The notes under the pieces are model-generated. The model made no database searches. It was not told the origin of the DNA and saw nothing but the letters and a program-made list of their open reading frames with translations. From Propionibacterium australiense (GTDB lineage Bacteria; Actinomycetota; Actinomycetes; Propionibacteriales; Propionibacteriaceae): DNA of 64,000 bases. The stretch is taken from contig NZ_RCIV01000001.1 in the NCBI RefSeq assembly GCF_003666605.1, positions 1 through 64,000 on the forward strand, read 5' to 3'. Of the stretch, positions 34,194 to 43,881 are shown in pieces; position 1 is the stretch's first letter; every line of letters starts with the position of its first letter. The position numbers and the translations under genes were made by a program.

Positions 34194-35324
34194 GTGTTGA
34201 TCATGGCCGCCGTCACCTACGGCCGAGCAGATCTTACCTGGCAAGCTGTTGAGCTTGACCCACCCGGACCTGGGGAAGTGCTCGTCAAGCTCACTGCGAG
34301 CGGTATTTGTGACACTGATCGACGGGTAATCGATGGCACCCGGCATTTCGCGCTGCCCGGTGTGGTCGGCCACGAGGGTTCTGGGATCGTCCAAGAGGTG
34401 GGGCCGGGCGTGAGTTATCTGCACCCTGGCGAGCACGTCGTGCTCGGCTGGGCTCGCTGTGGTGACTGCCCCGCCTGTACCGCTCGTGCAACCTCATACT
34501 GTGAGCAGACCAGACGGGCCACTGAGGCTGGCGTCCGCGTCGGAGGACCCCTGAGCGGCCAAGGAGCTTACCGTTTTCTAGACGGGAAGCAGCTCGGCGG
34601 CCATTTTTTTGGCCAATCCTCTCTCGCAAGTCACACTATCGTCGCGGCGAGCAGCTTGGTGGCGGTCGACCACCGACTCCCACTGGCCAAAATTGCGCCG
34701 CTCGGTTGCGGGTTCTCAACCGCGTTCCACGCAGTCGACGACGTGATTGAGCCGCAGCCGGGAACCAACGTCGTAGTCTTGGGTGTCGGTTCGGTTGGAA
34801 GTGCCGCGATCATAGCCGCCAGCATGGCTGGAGCACATGTGGTGGCCGTCGACCGTAAGCCCGCCAAGCTCCAACTGGCAGCTCAGCTTGGGGCCGATCC
34901 GCTCATGATTGAAGACCCTGCCGAGTTGCCCGAGCTGCTCCGCAGTCAACTTGGGCACCGGCCCGCTGCGGTGGTCGAATGCACTGGTAACCCGCAGCTC
35001 GCCGAAGCCGCCATCGCCGCCGTCGGTTCGCGTGGGGTGTGCGTACTCATCGGAGGGTCGCGCGCAGGCACCACCATATCCTTAGACCACAATCGACTCG
35101 TTTGGGGTAAACGAGTCCAAGGGGTGCTGGGAGCCGGTGACATCAACCGCACCATCGGTCGGCTTGCCGATCTCTGCCGTGACGGCAGTTTCCCCCTCGA
35201 CAAACTGGTTAAGGTTTACCCATCGGATTATCTGTCCCAAGCGCTGGCCGACCAGTCAGCGGGTCTAGTGATCAAACCGGTCGTTCTAGCCCCGGCCGCT
35301 CCCGCTGCGCTGGACAAACCATGA
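34194..35324 (+). CDS. Zinc-dependent alcohol dehydrogenase (MDR family)
   Basis: The 376-residue medium-chain dehydrogenase has a catalytic zinc site (Cys in GICDTD, His-Glu in VGHEGSG), the structural zinc cysteines in CGDCPACTARATSYC, and an NAD-binding motif VVVLGVGSVGSAA. It resembles the aryl/allylic alcohol dehydrogenases of plant or mycobacterial type that interconvert primary alcohols and aldehydes. The GTG at 34194 has GAGGAGG nine bases upstream, better placed than for the ATG at 34203. It overlaps the aldehyde dehydrogenase by four bases. In this cluster the pair could oxidise a furanmethanol or prenyl alcohol to the acid; a separate detoxification role is the alternative. Confidence 0.85.
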   Translation: MLIMAAVTYGRADLTWQAVELDPPGPGEVLVKLTASGICDTDRRVIDGTRHFALPGVVGHEGSGIVQEVGPGVSYLHPGEHVVLGWARCGDCPACTARATSYCEQTRRATEAGVRVGGPLSGQGAYRFLDGKQLGGHFFGQSSLASHTIVAASSLVAVDHRLPLAKIAPLGCGFSTAFHAVDDVIEPQPGTNVVVLGVGSVGSAAIIAASMAGAHVVAVDRKPAKLQLAAQLGADPLMIEDPAELPELLRSQLGHRPAAVVECTGNPQLAEAAIAAVGSRGVCVLIGGSRAGTTISLDHNRLVWGKRVQGVLGAGDINRTIGRLADLCRDGSFPLDKLVKVYPSDYLSQALADQSAGLVIKPVVLAPAAPAALDKP

Positions 35325-36784
35325 CCCGGCAATATGTTGTCCCGGCCCCTCAGCCTGATCCTCGCTGGACCCGCTCGGTGTTCGTGGCTGGTTGGCAACC
35401 GGTCACCGGAGAACTAGCGGTCACCAGTCCTTTCTCCAGACACCAGCTCGCCACTGTTGGGGAATGCTCCACCCACGAGGTAGACCAAGCGCTGGGGGCA
35501 TCCCTCACGGCCCAGCGGACGTGGGCAGCAGCTAGGCAAGCGCGTATCGCTGTCCTCTCGACCGCCGCAGACAACCTGCGCGCCGACGGTGACGAGTTGG
35601 TGGCGTGGCTGGTACACGAGACTGGTTCGACAGTAGCCAAGGCCCGTCTCGAGGTCAATCTCGTGATCGCCGAGCTTCAGGAATCCGTAGAGCTGGCCAA
35701 ACTGAGTCTTACCCAGCCCCAGCCCGGCAGTAAGCGCCAATCTACCGTCCACAGGGAACCGATCGGAGTCGTGGCGGTCATTGCCCCGTTCAATTTCCCT
35801 GCCCACTTAGCCGTCCGGGCCATTGCTCCCGCCCTGGCGCTGGGAAACACCGTGGTCCTCAAGCCCCATCCCTGCGCCGCAATCAGCGGGGGGCTATGGC
35901 TGGCAGGAATGTTCGAAGTCAGCGGGTTGCCGACTGGAGTGCTGAGCGTGATCCCCGGCGACGCCGAGATCAGTGAGGCGCTCGTTGCCGATCCCCGAGT
36001 CGGGCAGGTAACCTTCACTGGTTCCACCGCAGTCGGGGAACGAATAGCCGAAATCGCAGCTCGGCGACTAACGCCCACGCTGCTCGAGTTAGGAGGCAAC
36101 AACGCACTGGTGGTGCTACCGGATGCCGACGTTGAGCTGGCGGCTAGTTGCGGCGGATTTGGTAGCTTCTACCATCAGGGTCAGATCTGTATGTCAACCG
36201 GGCGTCATCTGGTCCACGAGAGCCAGGTTGACGCCTACGTGCAGGAACTGACTGGTTACGCGAACCGACTGAAGATCGGCGATCCTGCTGACCCCACGAA
36301 CGATCTGGGCCCGCTAATCAACACCAAGCAGTTGGCCCGGGTCGACGACCTAGTTCGCCGCAGTATCGCCGCTGGAGCAGAGCTGGTGCGGGGTGGTACG
36401 ACAGCAGGCCTATGCTACGAACCAACGGTGCTTATCGAACCAGCGAGAAGATCTCCAGCTTGGCAGGAAGAGATCTTCGGTCCAGTAGCGGTGATATCAC
36501 CTTTCAGCGACGACCAAGATGTAGCAGCTCTGGTCAACGAGCAAGGGCCAGGTTTGGTCACTAGCGTCCTCTGCGCCGACGTGACTCAAGGGGCGGAGTT
36601 AGGCGCCAAGATAACCTGCGGAATCGTCCACGTGAACGAACCCACTGTCGACTACCAAGTCGGCGCCCCGTTTGGCGGCTGGGGCGCCTCTGGAAACTCG
36701 ACAATCGGCGACCAGATCTCCAACATAACCAATTTTACCAAGACCAAATGGCTCACCGTCCGGTCAACTATGGTACAGCGTTGA
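35321..36784 (+). CDS. NAD(P)-dependent aldehyde dehydrogenase
   Basis: The 487-residue protein shows all aldehyde dehydrogenase landmarks: the oxyanion Asn in APFNFPAH, VLKPHP, the cofactor loop FTGSTAVGE, the general base Glu in LELGGNNA and the nucleophile Cys in QGQICMST, then EEIFGPV. It resembles benzaldehyde/vanillin-type dehydrogenases. Its start overlaps the alcohol dehydrogenase stop (ATGA), so the two act together in turning an alcohol into a carboxylic acid. Its 3' end overlaps the convergent methyltransferase gene by 17 bases. A furan aldehyde from the neighbouring MfnB pathway is an attractive but unproved substrate. Confidence 0.88.
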   Translation: MTRQYVVPAPQPDPRWTRSVFVAGWQPVTGELAVTSPFSRHQLATVGECSTHEVDQALGASLTAQRTWAAARQARIAVLSTAADNLRADGDELVAWLVHETGSTVAKARLEVNLVIAELQESVELAKLSLTQPQPGSKRQSTVHREPIGVVAVIAPFNFPAHLAVRAIAPALALGNTVVLKPHPCAAISGGLWLAGMFEVSGLPTGVLSVIPGDAEISEALVADPRVGQVTFTGSTAVGERIAEIAARRLTPTLLELGGNNALVVLPDADVELAASCGGFGSFYHQGQICMSTGRHLVHESQVDAYVQELTGYANRLKIGDPADPTNDLGPLINTKQLARVDDLVRRSIAAGAELVRGGTTAGLCYEPTVLIEPARRSPAWQEEIFGPVAVISPFSDDQDVAALVNEQGPGLVTSVLCADVTQGAELGAKITCGIVHVNEPTVDYQVGAPFGGWGASGNSTIGDQISNITNFTKTKWLTVRSTMVQR

Positions 36785-37829
36785 CGTTTGCCAGCGCCGC
36801 ATCGCCGGACTGCCCGCGCCTAGCGGCGAAAAAACCTGGGTACTTGGTACTCGGGGGACAGAATCCCTTCGCCTCGTACCAGCTGGCGACCTCTTGTCTG
36901 TCATGTCGAAACTGGTAGCGTGGCATGACATTGTCGAACGACAGAAATACTGCCGAACGAGACATCTCGGCCCGGTTGCGGAAGACCGGGTAGATCTCCG
37001 GCGGGAAGATCTGGCAGTTGCGTTCGTGCTCATACACAAGGAAACTCTTGATCTGATTGGAAAACACTTTCACGTAGGCGCGACACCACGCCATTACCAA
37101 AGGTTTGGGCAGCTTGCTGCCCAAACCCGCGAAGTGACGGTCCCGCTGCCTGTACAGGCCATCCCAGAAGGAATCTTCCCCCTCACGAGGATACAACCAG
37201 ACGAGCAACCCTCCGGCCGGGCCGACTAGGTCGGCGATCCTTTCAAAGGCGGTCCGGGTTGACCTCGTGTGGTGGAGGACGCCGATGCTCACCACTTGAC
37301 TGAACGCTCCGGTCAGCAATGGTGGTTGTAACACATCACCACGTATGAAATGCAAATTGGTGATGCCGCTTAACCGGGCCGCAGTCTGCCCGATCGTGGA
37401 TGACTGATCAATTGCCACCACTTGGTGCCGAGGATAGCGTATCGCCAACTCAGCCGATTTTTCAGCCGAACCGCAACCTGCATCCAGAATCCAATGCTGT
37501 TGTGTGGTCGCATCGAGATGATCGAAGAAAGACTGCGACATCCACTCAACAAGTTGCGGAATCCGGTAGCCGTAGATCACGCCGGGGCTCTCGCCTGCGC
37601 CGCTCTGACGGATCCGCCATTGGAAGCTGAACCCTTTAACTGAGCGACGATCCAGATTATCTTCAGCCAACATCCACGGAACCGAATCGACAATAGCGTA
37701 CGACCGTGCGCAGCCCAAACAATTTAGTATCCCGGTTTCAATCAACGAACTGCCCAGCTCTGGGGACGCGAGCTCCACCTTCGAACCACAGGACGGACAC
37801 CGCACAACCGTCAACAAAGTGCGCTGCAT
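36768..37829 (-). CDS. SAM-dependent methyltransferase with zinc-finger N-terminus
   Basis: The 353-residue protein has a Trm112-like four-cysteine element at the N-terminus (VRCPSCGSK...LNCLGCARSYAIVD, residues 9-47) and a class I methyltransferase domain with motif I ILDAGCGSAEKS, acidic motif VVAIDQSS and the GVLHHT segment. The C-terminal 130 residues are additional and rich in aromatic and basic residues. This arrangement is common in natural-product and cell-envelope clusters. It is the last gene of the eleven-gene minus-strand operon, 18 bases after the ABC permease. It probably methylates the cluster product at O, N or C. Confidence 0.8.
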   Translation of the reverse strand: MQRTLLTVVRCPSCGSKVELASPELGSSLIETGILNCLGCARSYAIVDSVPWMLAEDNLDRRSVKGFSFQWRIRQSGAGESPGVIYGYRIPQLVEWMSQSFFDHLDATTQQHWILDAGCGSAEKSAELAIRYPRHQVVAIDQSSTIGQTAARLSGITNLHFIRGDVLQPPLLTGAFSQVVSIGVLHHTRSTRTAFERIADLVGPAGGLLVWLYPREGEDSFWDGLYRQRDRHFAGLGSKLPKPLVMAWCRAYVKVFSNQIKSFLVYEHERNCQIFPPEIYPVFRNRAEMSRSAVFLSFDNVMPRYQFRHDRQEVASWYEAKGFCPPSTKYPGFFAARRGQSGDAALANVNAVP

Positions 37830-37847
37830 TATTACTCCTTACTCTCG

Positions 37848-40226
37848 TCAGCCGATTCCTCGCTCGCGGTTGTCCGAACCACTGGCTCGCAGCACCCACT
37901 GAGCCAACGGCAGCGCGGCAAGTGGCAAGAGGACAAGGCCGGGCCCGAAAGTCATCAAGAATGGTTGGGCCGACAGTTGGCTATCGATGTTGAACCACAC
38001 ATCCGAGATGCGCTCGTTGAGCAGTCGTGAAACCAGCCAGGCAACCGGGAAAGCGATCACGATGCCACTCAGCCCAAGCAACGATGCCTCCATGACAACC
38101 GTGCCGCGAATCGTCCGGTTGCGGAAACCGAGCAGGCCGAGCAGCAAGTACTCGCGCCTGCGTTCCAGGATCGTGTAGCCAAGGCACGCTGCCACGAATA
38201 ACAGTGCTACGACAATGCTCGTCAGGGCACCGAGCCACAGCAGTGCTGTGATCTGGTCGGAAGAAGCAACGATCAATTTGACTATCTCGTCCTTATTCAA
38301 AGCCTGCTGCACCCCCGATTCGGAGTTCAGGGCATTGGTAGTTGAGGGGATTTTGTCAGGCGAGACCTTGACTAGGACGCCAGAGAACAGGTCACTACCA
38401 GTCAGGGAGCTCGTGAACACCACCGTCGAGCGAACTTCACCGGGCAGTGCAGATGACATAATCCCCACTACTCGGGCTTCGTGCTCGGTTCCCGCCGCTT
38501 TGATTGTGAAAGTGTCACCTGGTTCAAGCGCCAACCTTCGGGCGAGCCCGGCCTCGAGAACCACGCCATCCGGGTCGGACTCGGATATGTCAGAGCCCTC
38601 GACAAGGGTAACCTTGTGCCAGGTATTCTTTGGATCGAAGCCGCCGATCAAAAGGTTCTCTATAACCGAACCGTTGGTCGCTTGGGCCGCCGTCTTGATG
38701 GTCGGCGTCCATTCGCTCACGCCAGCCTTCGACATGAGAGCTGCCGCTTGGGCATCTGACTGTGGCTCGGCGAAGTCTACAGTCAGGTCCCACTCGTTAC
38801 CGACGACGGCCGACCGAGAAGTGGCGATCACCGAAGAATACGACAGGAAGTAGGCTGCCGTCAGACCAAAGCCAATCGCTATGGCCAGCGTGGTCAGGAC
38901 CGAAACCCACGGATTGCGCTGAACATTTCTGATCGAAAGGCGCGCCGTGGTGTTCGGCACCAGAGCCCCCAGCCGGACGCCTCTGACGCGGCCGCTGCGA
39001 CCGGTATCGATGGTGCGTGTCATGGCATCACGCGGCGTCATCCGGAAGATCCTTTCAAAGGTTAGCGCAGCGCCGAGTCCGTAGACCGCCAAGGTGCCGA
39101 TACAACCGATTGCGATCATCACGGGGTCAAGGATGAACGGCACGCTCGGCAACCCGACCGAAGACGCGAAGTTCTCCAAGAAGGCATGTCCCACGAGCAC
39201 CGATCCCAGCAGACCCATTATTATGGTCCAGCCAACCAACCACATATAAGGCAGCACGTAGGCGCGAGCCACAGCGGCGGGTTGGTGCCCCTGGACCAGA
39301 AGCACCGCAATGCCCTTGCGTTCTCTCGCAATCCACTGCGCCGATAGGAACATCGACACGAAGGCGGCCGATAACGCTCCCACAAGCACCATCAGGGGGA
39401 TAACGACATCGAAAACGTCAAGGTTTTTCTCGACATACTGGTATGCGAACTGTTCTTCGCGCTTCATGGCGTAGGCTCCGGTCAGATTCTGTGCAGCAGC
39501 CTCATTAAGCACGGCCTCCCGGGCAGCGTCGAGATCCTGCCCCGACTCGAAGTCGAAGACAACGCTGTTGGCTACCGACGACGCCTCTGATGGGGACAGA
39601 TAGACCACCCCCATAGAACCCTTGGCCGAGACGAACAGGCTCGGGTTGAGCGGGGCAATGAGGAACTCAGGATCACGAACTATACCACGAACCGTAATGG
39701 TTCGCGTGGCGCCACCGACCTCAATTTCCAGTGAGTCACCGACATCAACTGAATGGTATTTCGCCATGCTCTGGTCGATCAGCGCTCCAGAGTCATCGTC
39801 CCGCGTAAGAAGGGTCCCCTTAAGGGGCGTCAAAATATTGAGCCGAGTGCCGGCCCACACCGAATCAGAAAAGATCACGGTCAGCGCCAAGTCGTTGGTC
39901 TCGGCCAGCTGCGTGCGTCCGGACAGGACCTGGCGAGATGTGCTGCCAGCTAAGCCGGACAGTCCATCAAAGCGCGGCGCAGGCTGATTCGGCGAGGGAG
40001 TGAACCTCAGTTCCAAGTCTGCGAGATGCCCCTCAGAATACCAATTATTTCGCGCCTTCGTGATGCTCGACATGGCCGAGTACTCGCCGACCAGTATCGA
40101 GAAGGCCATGGATGCTACCGCGATCAGCACCATCAGTCGACCGGCCATCGACCAGGCCGAACCGAGGGCGAACTTCTGCAGCGAGCTGAACGGAAGAACG
40201 TGAGCGGGATTGTGGATCTTGATCAT
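37848..40226 (-). CDS. FtsX-type ABC permease
   Basis: The 792-residue permease has one N-terminal membrane helix, a large extracytoplasmic domain, three helices, a central segment with two more (around residues 340-400), a second extracytoplasmic domain and three C-terminal helices (around 660-780). This double FtsX/MacB arrangement is typical of actinobacterial permeases that pair with a LolD-like ATPase to move lipophilic compounds or peptides across or out of the membrane. Its start overlaps the ATPase gene's stop by four bases. In this cluster it is the best candidate exporter for a prenylated product. Confidence 0.85.
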   Translation of the reverse strand: MIKIHNPAHVLPFSSLQKFALGSAWSMAGRLMVLIAVASMAFSILVGEYSAMSSITKARNNWYSEGHLADLELRFTPSPNQPAPRFDGLSGLAGSTSRQVLSGRTQLAETNDLALTVIFSDSVWAGTRLNILTPLKGTLLTRDDDSGALIDQSMAKYHSVDVGDSLEIEVGGATRTITVRGIVRDPEFLIAPLNPSLFVSAKGSMGVVYLSPSEASSVANSVVFDFESGQDLDAAREAVLNEAAAQNLTGAYAMKREEQFAYQYVEKNLDVFDVVIPLMVLVGALSAAFVSMFLSAQWIARERKGIAVLLVQGHQPAAVARAYVLPYMWLVGWTIIMGLLGSVLVGHAFLENFASSVGLPSVPFILDPVMIAIGCIGTLAVYGLGAALTFERIFRMTPRDAMTRTIDTGRSGRVRGVRLGALVPNTTARLSIRNVQRNPWVSVLTTLAIAIGFGLTAAYFLSYSSVIATSRSAVVGNEWDLTVDFAEPQSDAQAAALMSKAGVSEWTPTIKTAAQATNGSVIENLLIGGFDPKNTWHKVTLVEGSDISESDPDGVVLEAGLARRLALEPGDTFTIKAAGTEHEARVVGIMSSALPGEVRSTVVFTSSLTGSDLFSGVLVKVSPDKIPSTTNALNSESGVQQALNKDEIVKLIVASSDQITALLWLGALTSIVVALLFVAACLGYTILERRREYLLLGLLGFRNRTIRGTVVMEASLLGLSGIVIAFPVAWLVSRLLNERISDVWFNIDSQLSAQPFLMTFGPGLVLLPLAALPLAQWVLRASGSDNRERGIG

Positions 40227-40924
40227 GAGTCACAGACCTTGATGGCACCGTCACCCATTTCCCAGATCTCAGTGGCATAGCTGGTGACGATCGGATCGTG
40301 GGTGGCGACGACGAGCGTGGTGCCGGTCTGCTGCTGCAGCCGGGTCAGGCAATCGAGCACCTGCTTCGCATTCGCATGATCAAGGGCACCAGTTGGCTCA
40401 TCAGCCAGGATCAGCGGGGGCTGTTTGACCATCGCCCGGGCAATCGAGGCACGCTGCTGTTCGCCACCGGACATTTGGGCAGGAAAGTTATCGGCTAAGT
40501 GTGCGATGCCAACCGCGTCCAACATTTCCAACGCACGCATACGCCGCTCGACAGTCGGCTTTCTCAGCGGTTCGAGTGCAGCAGACACATTTTCCAAAGC
40601 GGTGAGGGTTGGCAACAGATTAAAAAACTGAAAAATAAACCCGATAGTCGTAGCTCGGAAGTCGGAGCGTTGTCTGCGTGGCAAAGCACCCAAGTCGACC
40701 CCGCTGACCTCTACCTTACCAGAGTCGAACACTTCGATACCACCCAAGATGTTAAGCAGGGTCGATTTACCGCTACCCGAGACGCCTCGCAAAGCAATGG
40801 AACTGCCCCGTTCAGCGGTAACCGAAACCTCGTCAAGCACCTTCAGATCGCAAACAGGCCCCGGGTACGTTTTGGTCAATGAACTGACGCGGATAGTTCC
40901 GCGGTCGATTTCTGTGGTGGTCAT
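40223..40924 (-). CDS. ABC transporter ATPase, LolD/MacB type
   Basis: The 233-residue ATPase has Walker [10 protein letters not shown], a Q-loop in [12 protein letters not shown], signature [14 protein letters not shown], Walker [13 protein letters not shown] and the switch histidine in VVATHDP. These features place it in the LolD/MacB/YbbA subfamily that energises FtsX-type permeases such as the coupled downstream gene. It lies 12 bases after the prenyl synthase gene, in the same operon, with a GAGAGGG ribosome site. Confidence 0.9.
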   Translation of the reverse strand: MTTTEIDRGTIRVSSLTKTYPGPVCDLKVLDEVSVTAERGSSIALRGVSGSGKSTLLNILGGIEVFDSGKVEVSGVDLGALPRRQRSDFRATTIGFIFQFFNLLPTLTALENVSAALEPLRKPTVERRMRALEMLDAVGIAHLADNFPAQMSGGEQQRASIARAMVKQPPLILADEPTGALDHANAKQVLDCLTRLQQQTGTTLVVATHDPIVTSYATEIWEMGDGAIKVCDS

Positions 40925-40936
40925 AGGTATTCCCTC

Positions 40937-42034
40937 TCATCGATCGCGGTTCGACAGATATGAAATGAAACTGCACCACAGCTCACGATCATCGCTGTGG
41001 AGGAAATCCATGTCGGAGACGATGCGCAAGCAAGCATCCAAGTGTTTGTCTGCAATTTCCCGCGCCTCGGTGAGCGCACCACACTCCCGCATAATGTCCA
41101 CTGCGCTTCGCAGCTCGGATTGATCGGTCGTGTTGGCCCGCAGGATGCGAACCAGTTCTGCCGCCCTTTTGCGGTCGGCCCGTCGCAGGGCGAGCAGCAC
41201 TTGCAGCGTGACCTTGCCCGCGGTGATGTCCTCGGCGTTGGTTTTACCCCATTCTTCTGTCACGGGAGCCACGTTTAGCTGGTCATCGATCACTTGAAAG
41301 GCCAGCCCGATCTCCTCACCAAGCCTCGAGTACGCCGAGAATGCCCGATCGTCAGCATTTGCCAGACTCGCCCCGATCTTGAATGGCATCCGATAGGTGT
41401 AAGAAGTCGAGCGATGTACTACCGACTGCAGGTATTCGAGCGGGTCGTGGACCATGGACTCCTCAGACGGCCACATCGTATCAATGGTAGTGCCGAGACC
41501 GGTCACCCAGTGTTCCCAGGCAAGCTCACGCCCCAGCCGCCTCCTCGAATTATCACGCAGTACCGACTGGGAATTAGCAAGGATGTCAAAGCACATGTTC
41601 AACCAAGATGACCCGAGCGCTCCCGCCGTACGCACTCCGACCATTCGATGCGCGGTTGGCCCACCGCGACGCAGATCAGAATCGTCAGCAATGTCATCCA
41701 GTACCAGCGAAGCCGAATGGATTATCTCGGCCATCGCCACAAAACTGGGGGCCTTCACAGGATCGACTCCCAATGAGCGGGCGGTCAAGCAGACCAACAC
41801 TGGCCGGATCATCTTTCCTGTCCTATTCAAGTAGGAACGGAAGGGCTGGTACCAGTCGCGTAGTAGCAGCTCAGTCATCTCATCGGTCAGATCGGTTCCG
41901 GCCAGTTTGCGGATCTCCGCAGCTGTGTCCCACCGATCAACGGTCTCGAGTACGGCTTGGCGGGCAAAAGGAAACCAAGCCTTGTACTGCTCAGCCCAAG
42001 AGCCAGTCATTCCGGGGGCGAGGGTTACACTCAT
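40937..42034 (-). CDS. Trans-polyprenyl diphosphate synthase-like protein, atypical motifs
   Basis: The 365-residue all-helical protein has the fold signature of (E)-prenyl diphosphate synthases: GKMIRPVLVCL (residues 73-83) and a first Asp-rich motif DDIADDSDLRRGG (113-125). The second motif reads DDQLN (250-254) where the canonical form is DDxxD, and the KTNAEDITAGKVT segment replaces the usual GKxxSD. Catalysis may persist, but product or partner is likely to differ from the canonical synthase encoded 2.6 kb upstream at 44626-45798. It overlaps the next upstream gene by four bases. That gene is a related but motif-less protein, suggesting a heteromeric enzyme. Confidence 0.8.
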   Translation of the reverse strand: MSVTLAPGMTGSWAEQYKAWFPFARQAVLETVDRWDTAAEIRKLAGTDLTDEMTELLLRDWYQPFRSYLNRTGKMIRPVLVCLTARSLGVDPVKAPSFVAMAEIIHSASLVLDDIADDSDLRRGGPTAHRMVGVRTAGALGSSWLNMCFDILANSQSVLRDNSRRRLGRELAWEHWVTGLGTTIDTMWPSEESMVHDPLEYLQSVVHRSTSYTYRMPFKIGASLANADDRAFSAYSRLGEEIGLAFQVIDDQLNVAPVTEEWGKTNAEDITAGKVTLQVLLALRRADRKRAAELVRILRANTTDQSELRSAVDIMRECGALTEAREIADKHLDACLRIVSDMDFLHSDDRELWCSFISYLSNRDR

Positions 42035-42966
42035 GCCTTGACTCCGATCGTTGCATACAGTCTAGGGGTAACAAGCCGGGTGAACTTGAGAACCGCCTGA
42101 TCCACTCCCGGCAGAGAGTGCTTGGCTAACGAGCGGGCCAGACTGAGTTGCTCGGCGGCCAACGCCGCCGGGTCAGCGTCCACTCGCAGGACCATTTCGG
42201 GCAGCCAAGACTCGGTCGAAACAACCGGGTCCTCCCCGATTGCATCCAGCACCGATCTGGAGATTGCTTCCAGGCGCAACGCCACCCCGAGGTGTCGACA
42301 AACCGAGGCCAGCAGGGTGCCCGCCTGTGGCTGCCCGATAACAGCAGCAGCCGTGAGCCCCACAAGTTCGAATGACGCGGAAGGCTCCGCGGATAACAGA
42401 TAGTCGAGCAGCCCTTTGCGTTCCAATTCATTCGACAGCTGGTGAGCACCAAGATCAACGGACCGGGCAAGACCCTGCCGTACCAAATACTTGCCGAAAG
42501 CTTCACCGAGGCGAGTACCTGGTGCGCGGGAGAGATCGCCCTCATATGCAAGCAGGACGCCGAGTTGGCGCAGATTGTAGGCAACCGTCACCCAGACGGG
42601 AGGAGGCAGCGGCAGTGATTCGTCTTGACGCGGCAGGTCATACGCATTAGTAACCATATCGAGCATGATCGACGAGAGGTACTGACATTCGATTGCCGCG
42701 ATCAGTTGGGCGACTGGACGCTGGTATGGCTCCTTCCCTGCCAGCAGTAGGTCCAACAAGAGTGTCCGCAAGCCAGCGGGATGTTGGCTATTGAATTCAT
42801 GAACGGGGGCTAGGAAACCCCGTTCAAGTCCATCCCAGTCCCATCCAAATCGCGGTTCATCCACATAGGCAACCACCCACTGATCATCCCTTCGCTGTGG
42901 CACGGTCAGCTCCAAGGCCGCATCGGCCGCCGCACGAGCCCTCGGCCACGCAGTGGTCAGATCCAT
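42031..42966 (-). CDS. Degenerate prenyl-synthase-like protein, probably non-catalytic
   Basis: The 311-residue helical protein aligns by eye with prenyl synthases at the N-terminal helices: PAGLRTLLLDLLLAGKEP matches the GKxxRPxLxLL region, and ECQYLSSIMLDMVTN lies where the family has hhxAxLhxDDhxD. The aspartates are gone (LDMVTN, residues 102-107), and no second Asp motif is visible. It could be a regulatory or structural subunit of the overlapping downstream synthase, much as the small subunits of heteromeric geranyl or heptaprenyl synthases lack active sites. That it is a prenyl synthase relative is my inference from weak similarity and operon position. Confidence 0.5.
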   Translation of the reverse strand: MDLTTAWPRARAAADAALELTVPQRRDDQWVVAYVDEPRFGWDWDGLERGFLAPVHEFNSQHPAGLRTLLLDLLLAGKEPYQRPVAQLIAAIECQYLSSIMLDMVTNAYDLPRQDESLPLPPPVWVTVAYNLRQLGVLLAYEGDLSRAPGTRLGEAFGKYLVRQGLARSVDLGAHQLSNELERKGLLDYLLSAEPSASFELVGLTAAAVIGQPQAGTLLASVCRHLGVALRLEAISRSVLDAIGEDPVVSTESWLPEMVLRVDADPAALAAEQLSLARSLAKHSLPGVDQAVLKFTRLVTPRLYATIGVKA

Positions 42967-42993
42967 CTTGTTTCTCCTTTCCAGCAGGGACTA

Positions 42994-43881
42994 TCACCCG
43001 ATGACAAACTGAACAACCAACGCACTGAGAGCGATAATTGCCTGTACGATGACGAATCTATGCGACAATGGTAACTTCAAATCCGAATTAAGGTAGCGGT
43101 CGACGAACAGCCAGACATACGGCGTCCACATGACCAAGAAGAGCCATCCTTGTGGAACCGCCAACACGCCGGCAATCAAACCCATCAGGTAAGTTAATGA
43201 AGTGATCGCGATCACCACCCGGGCAATCCGGTGGACGATCTGGATCGGATAGGTGTTTGCGATAGTTATCACCTGTGCCCTCAAGTCTCCCTTGGCGTCA
43301 CGGACGTCCCAAAGTAATTCCGTGAGGTAGTCGAACCCGAAGGTGACCACGATCATGACCAATAACTGTAGCCACTGCGGCCAACTTCCCACATAGACGT
43401 AGGGAGTCACCAGTAGCGGTACCGACCAACACAATGCAGCGAAAGCATTCTTGACGTATCGGTATTGTTTTATCCGTGACAGACCCGGCAGAGTTGGCCA
43501 TGGCATCGGCCTACTGTAGAAGTTCATCAATATATTGACGATCAAGGAATAGAACAGGAAATCCCATCCGGCTCGCAACGCCAAACTTGCACCCACCAAT
43601 CCCGCCCCCACACAGACCGGCCATGCCACATGCTTGCTGGCAAAGAAATGGCCTTTGCCAGCATAGTTGACGGAATCCTCGCGACGGTCGGTGATCTGGT
43701 TGTAAACGTAGGCAACCACGGTGGACGAAGTAATCATGACGTAATACTGCCAGTCGAGCGGAAGGTGCATCGACTGATTCCAGAAGGAAGTCAGAATGAC
43801 CGGTAGAACAAAGGCGTGGAATCGGTTCGTCAATAATATTTCGCTAGTAACCCTCAGCCGCACACCGAAGATGGCAGTCAT
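42994..43881 (-). CDS. UbiA-family prenyltransferase
   Basis: The 295-residue protein has about eight to nine membrane helices and the two Asp motifs of UbiA enzymes: NQITDRRED (residues 61-69) and DVRDAKGD (192-199). These bind the magnesium-diphosphate of a prenyl donor. UbiA enzymes attach prenyl chains to aromatic or other small acceptors at the membrane. Here the donor would come from the prenyl synthases of the same operon, and the acceptor could be a furan made through MfnB. The start overlaps the HAD gene stop by four bases. AT-rich codon use is marked (40% GC in a 60-base spot count at 43501-43560). Confidence 0.88.
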   Translation of the reverse strand: MTAIFGVRLRVTSEILLTNRFHAFVLPVILTSFWNQSMHLPLDWQYYVMITSSTVVAYVYNQITDRREDSVNYAGKGHFFASKHVAWPVCVGAGLVGASLALRAGWDFLFYSLIVNILMNFYSRPMPWPTLPGLSRIKQYRYVKNAFAALCWSVPLLVTPYVYVGSWPQWLQLLVMIVVTFGFDYLTELLWDVRDAKGDLRAQVITIANTYPIQIVHRIARVVIAITSLTYLMGLIAGVLAVPQGWLFLVMWTPYVWLFVDRYLNSDLKLPLSHRFVIVQAIIALSALVVQFVIG

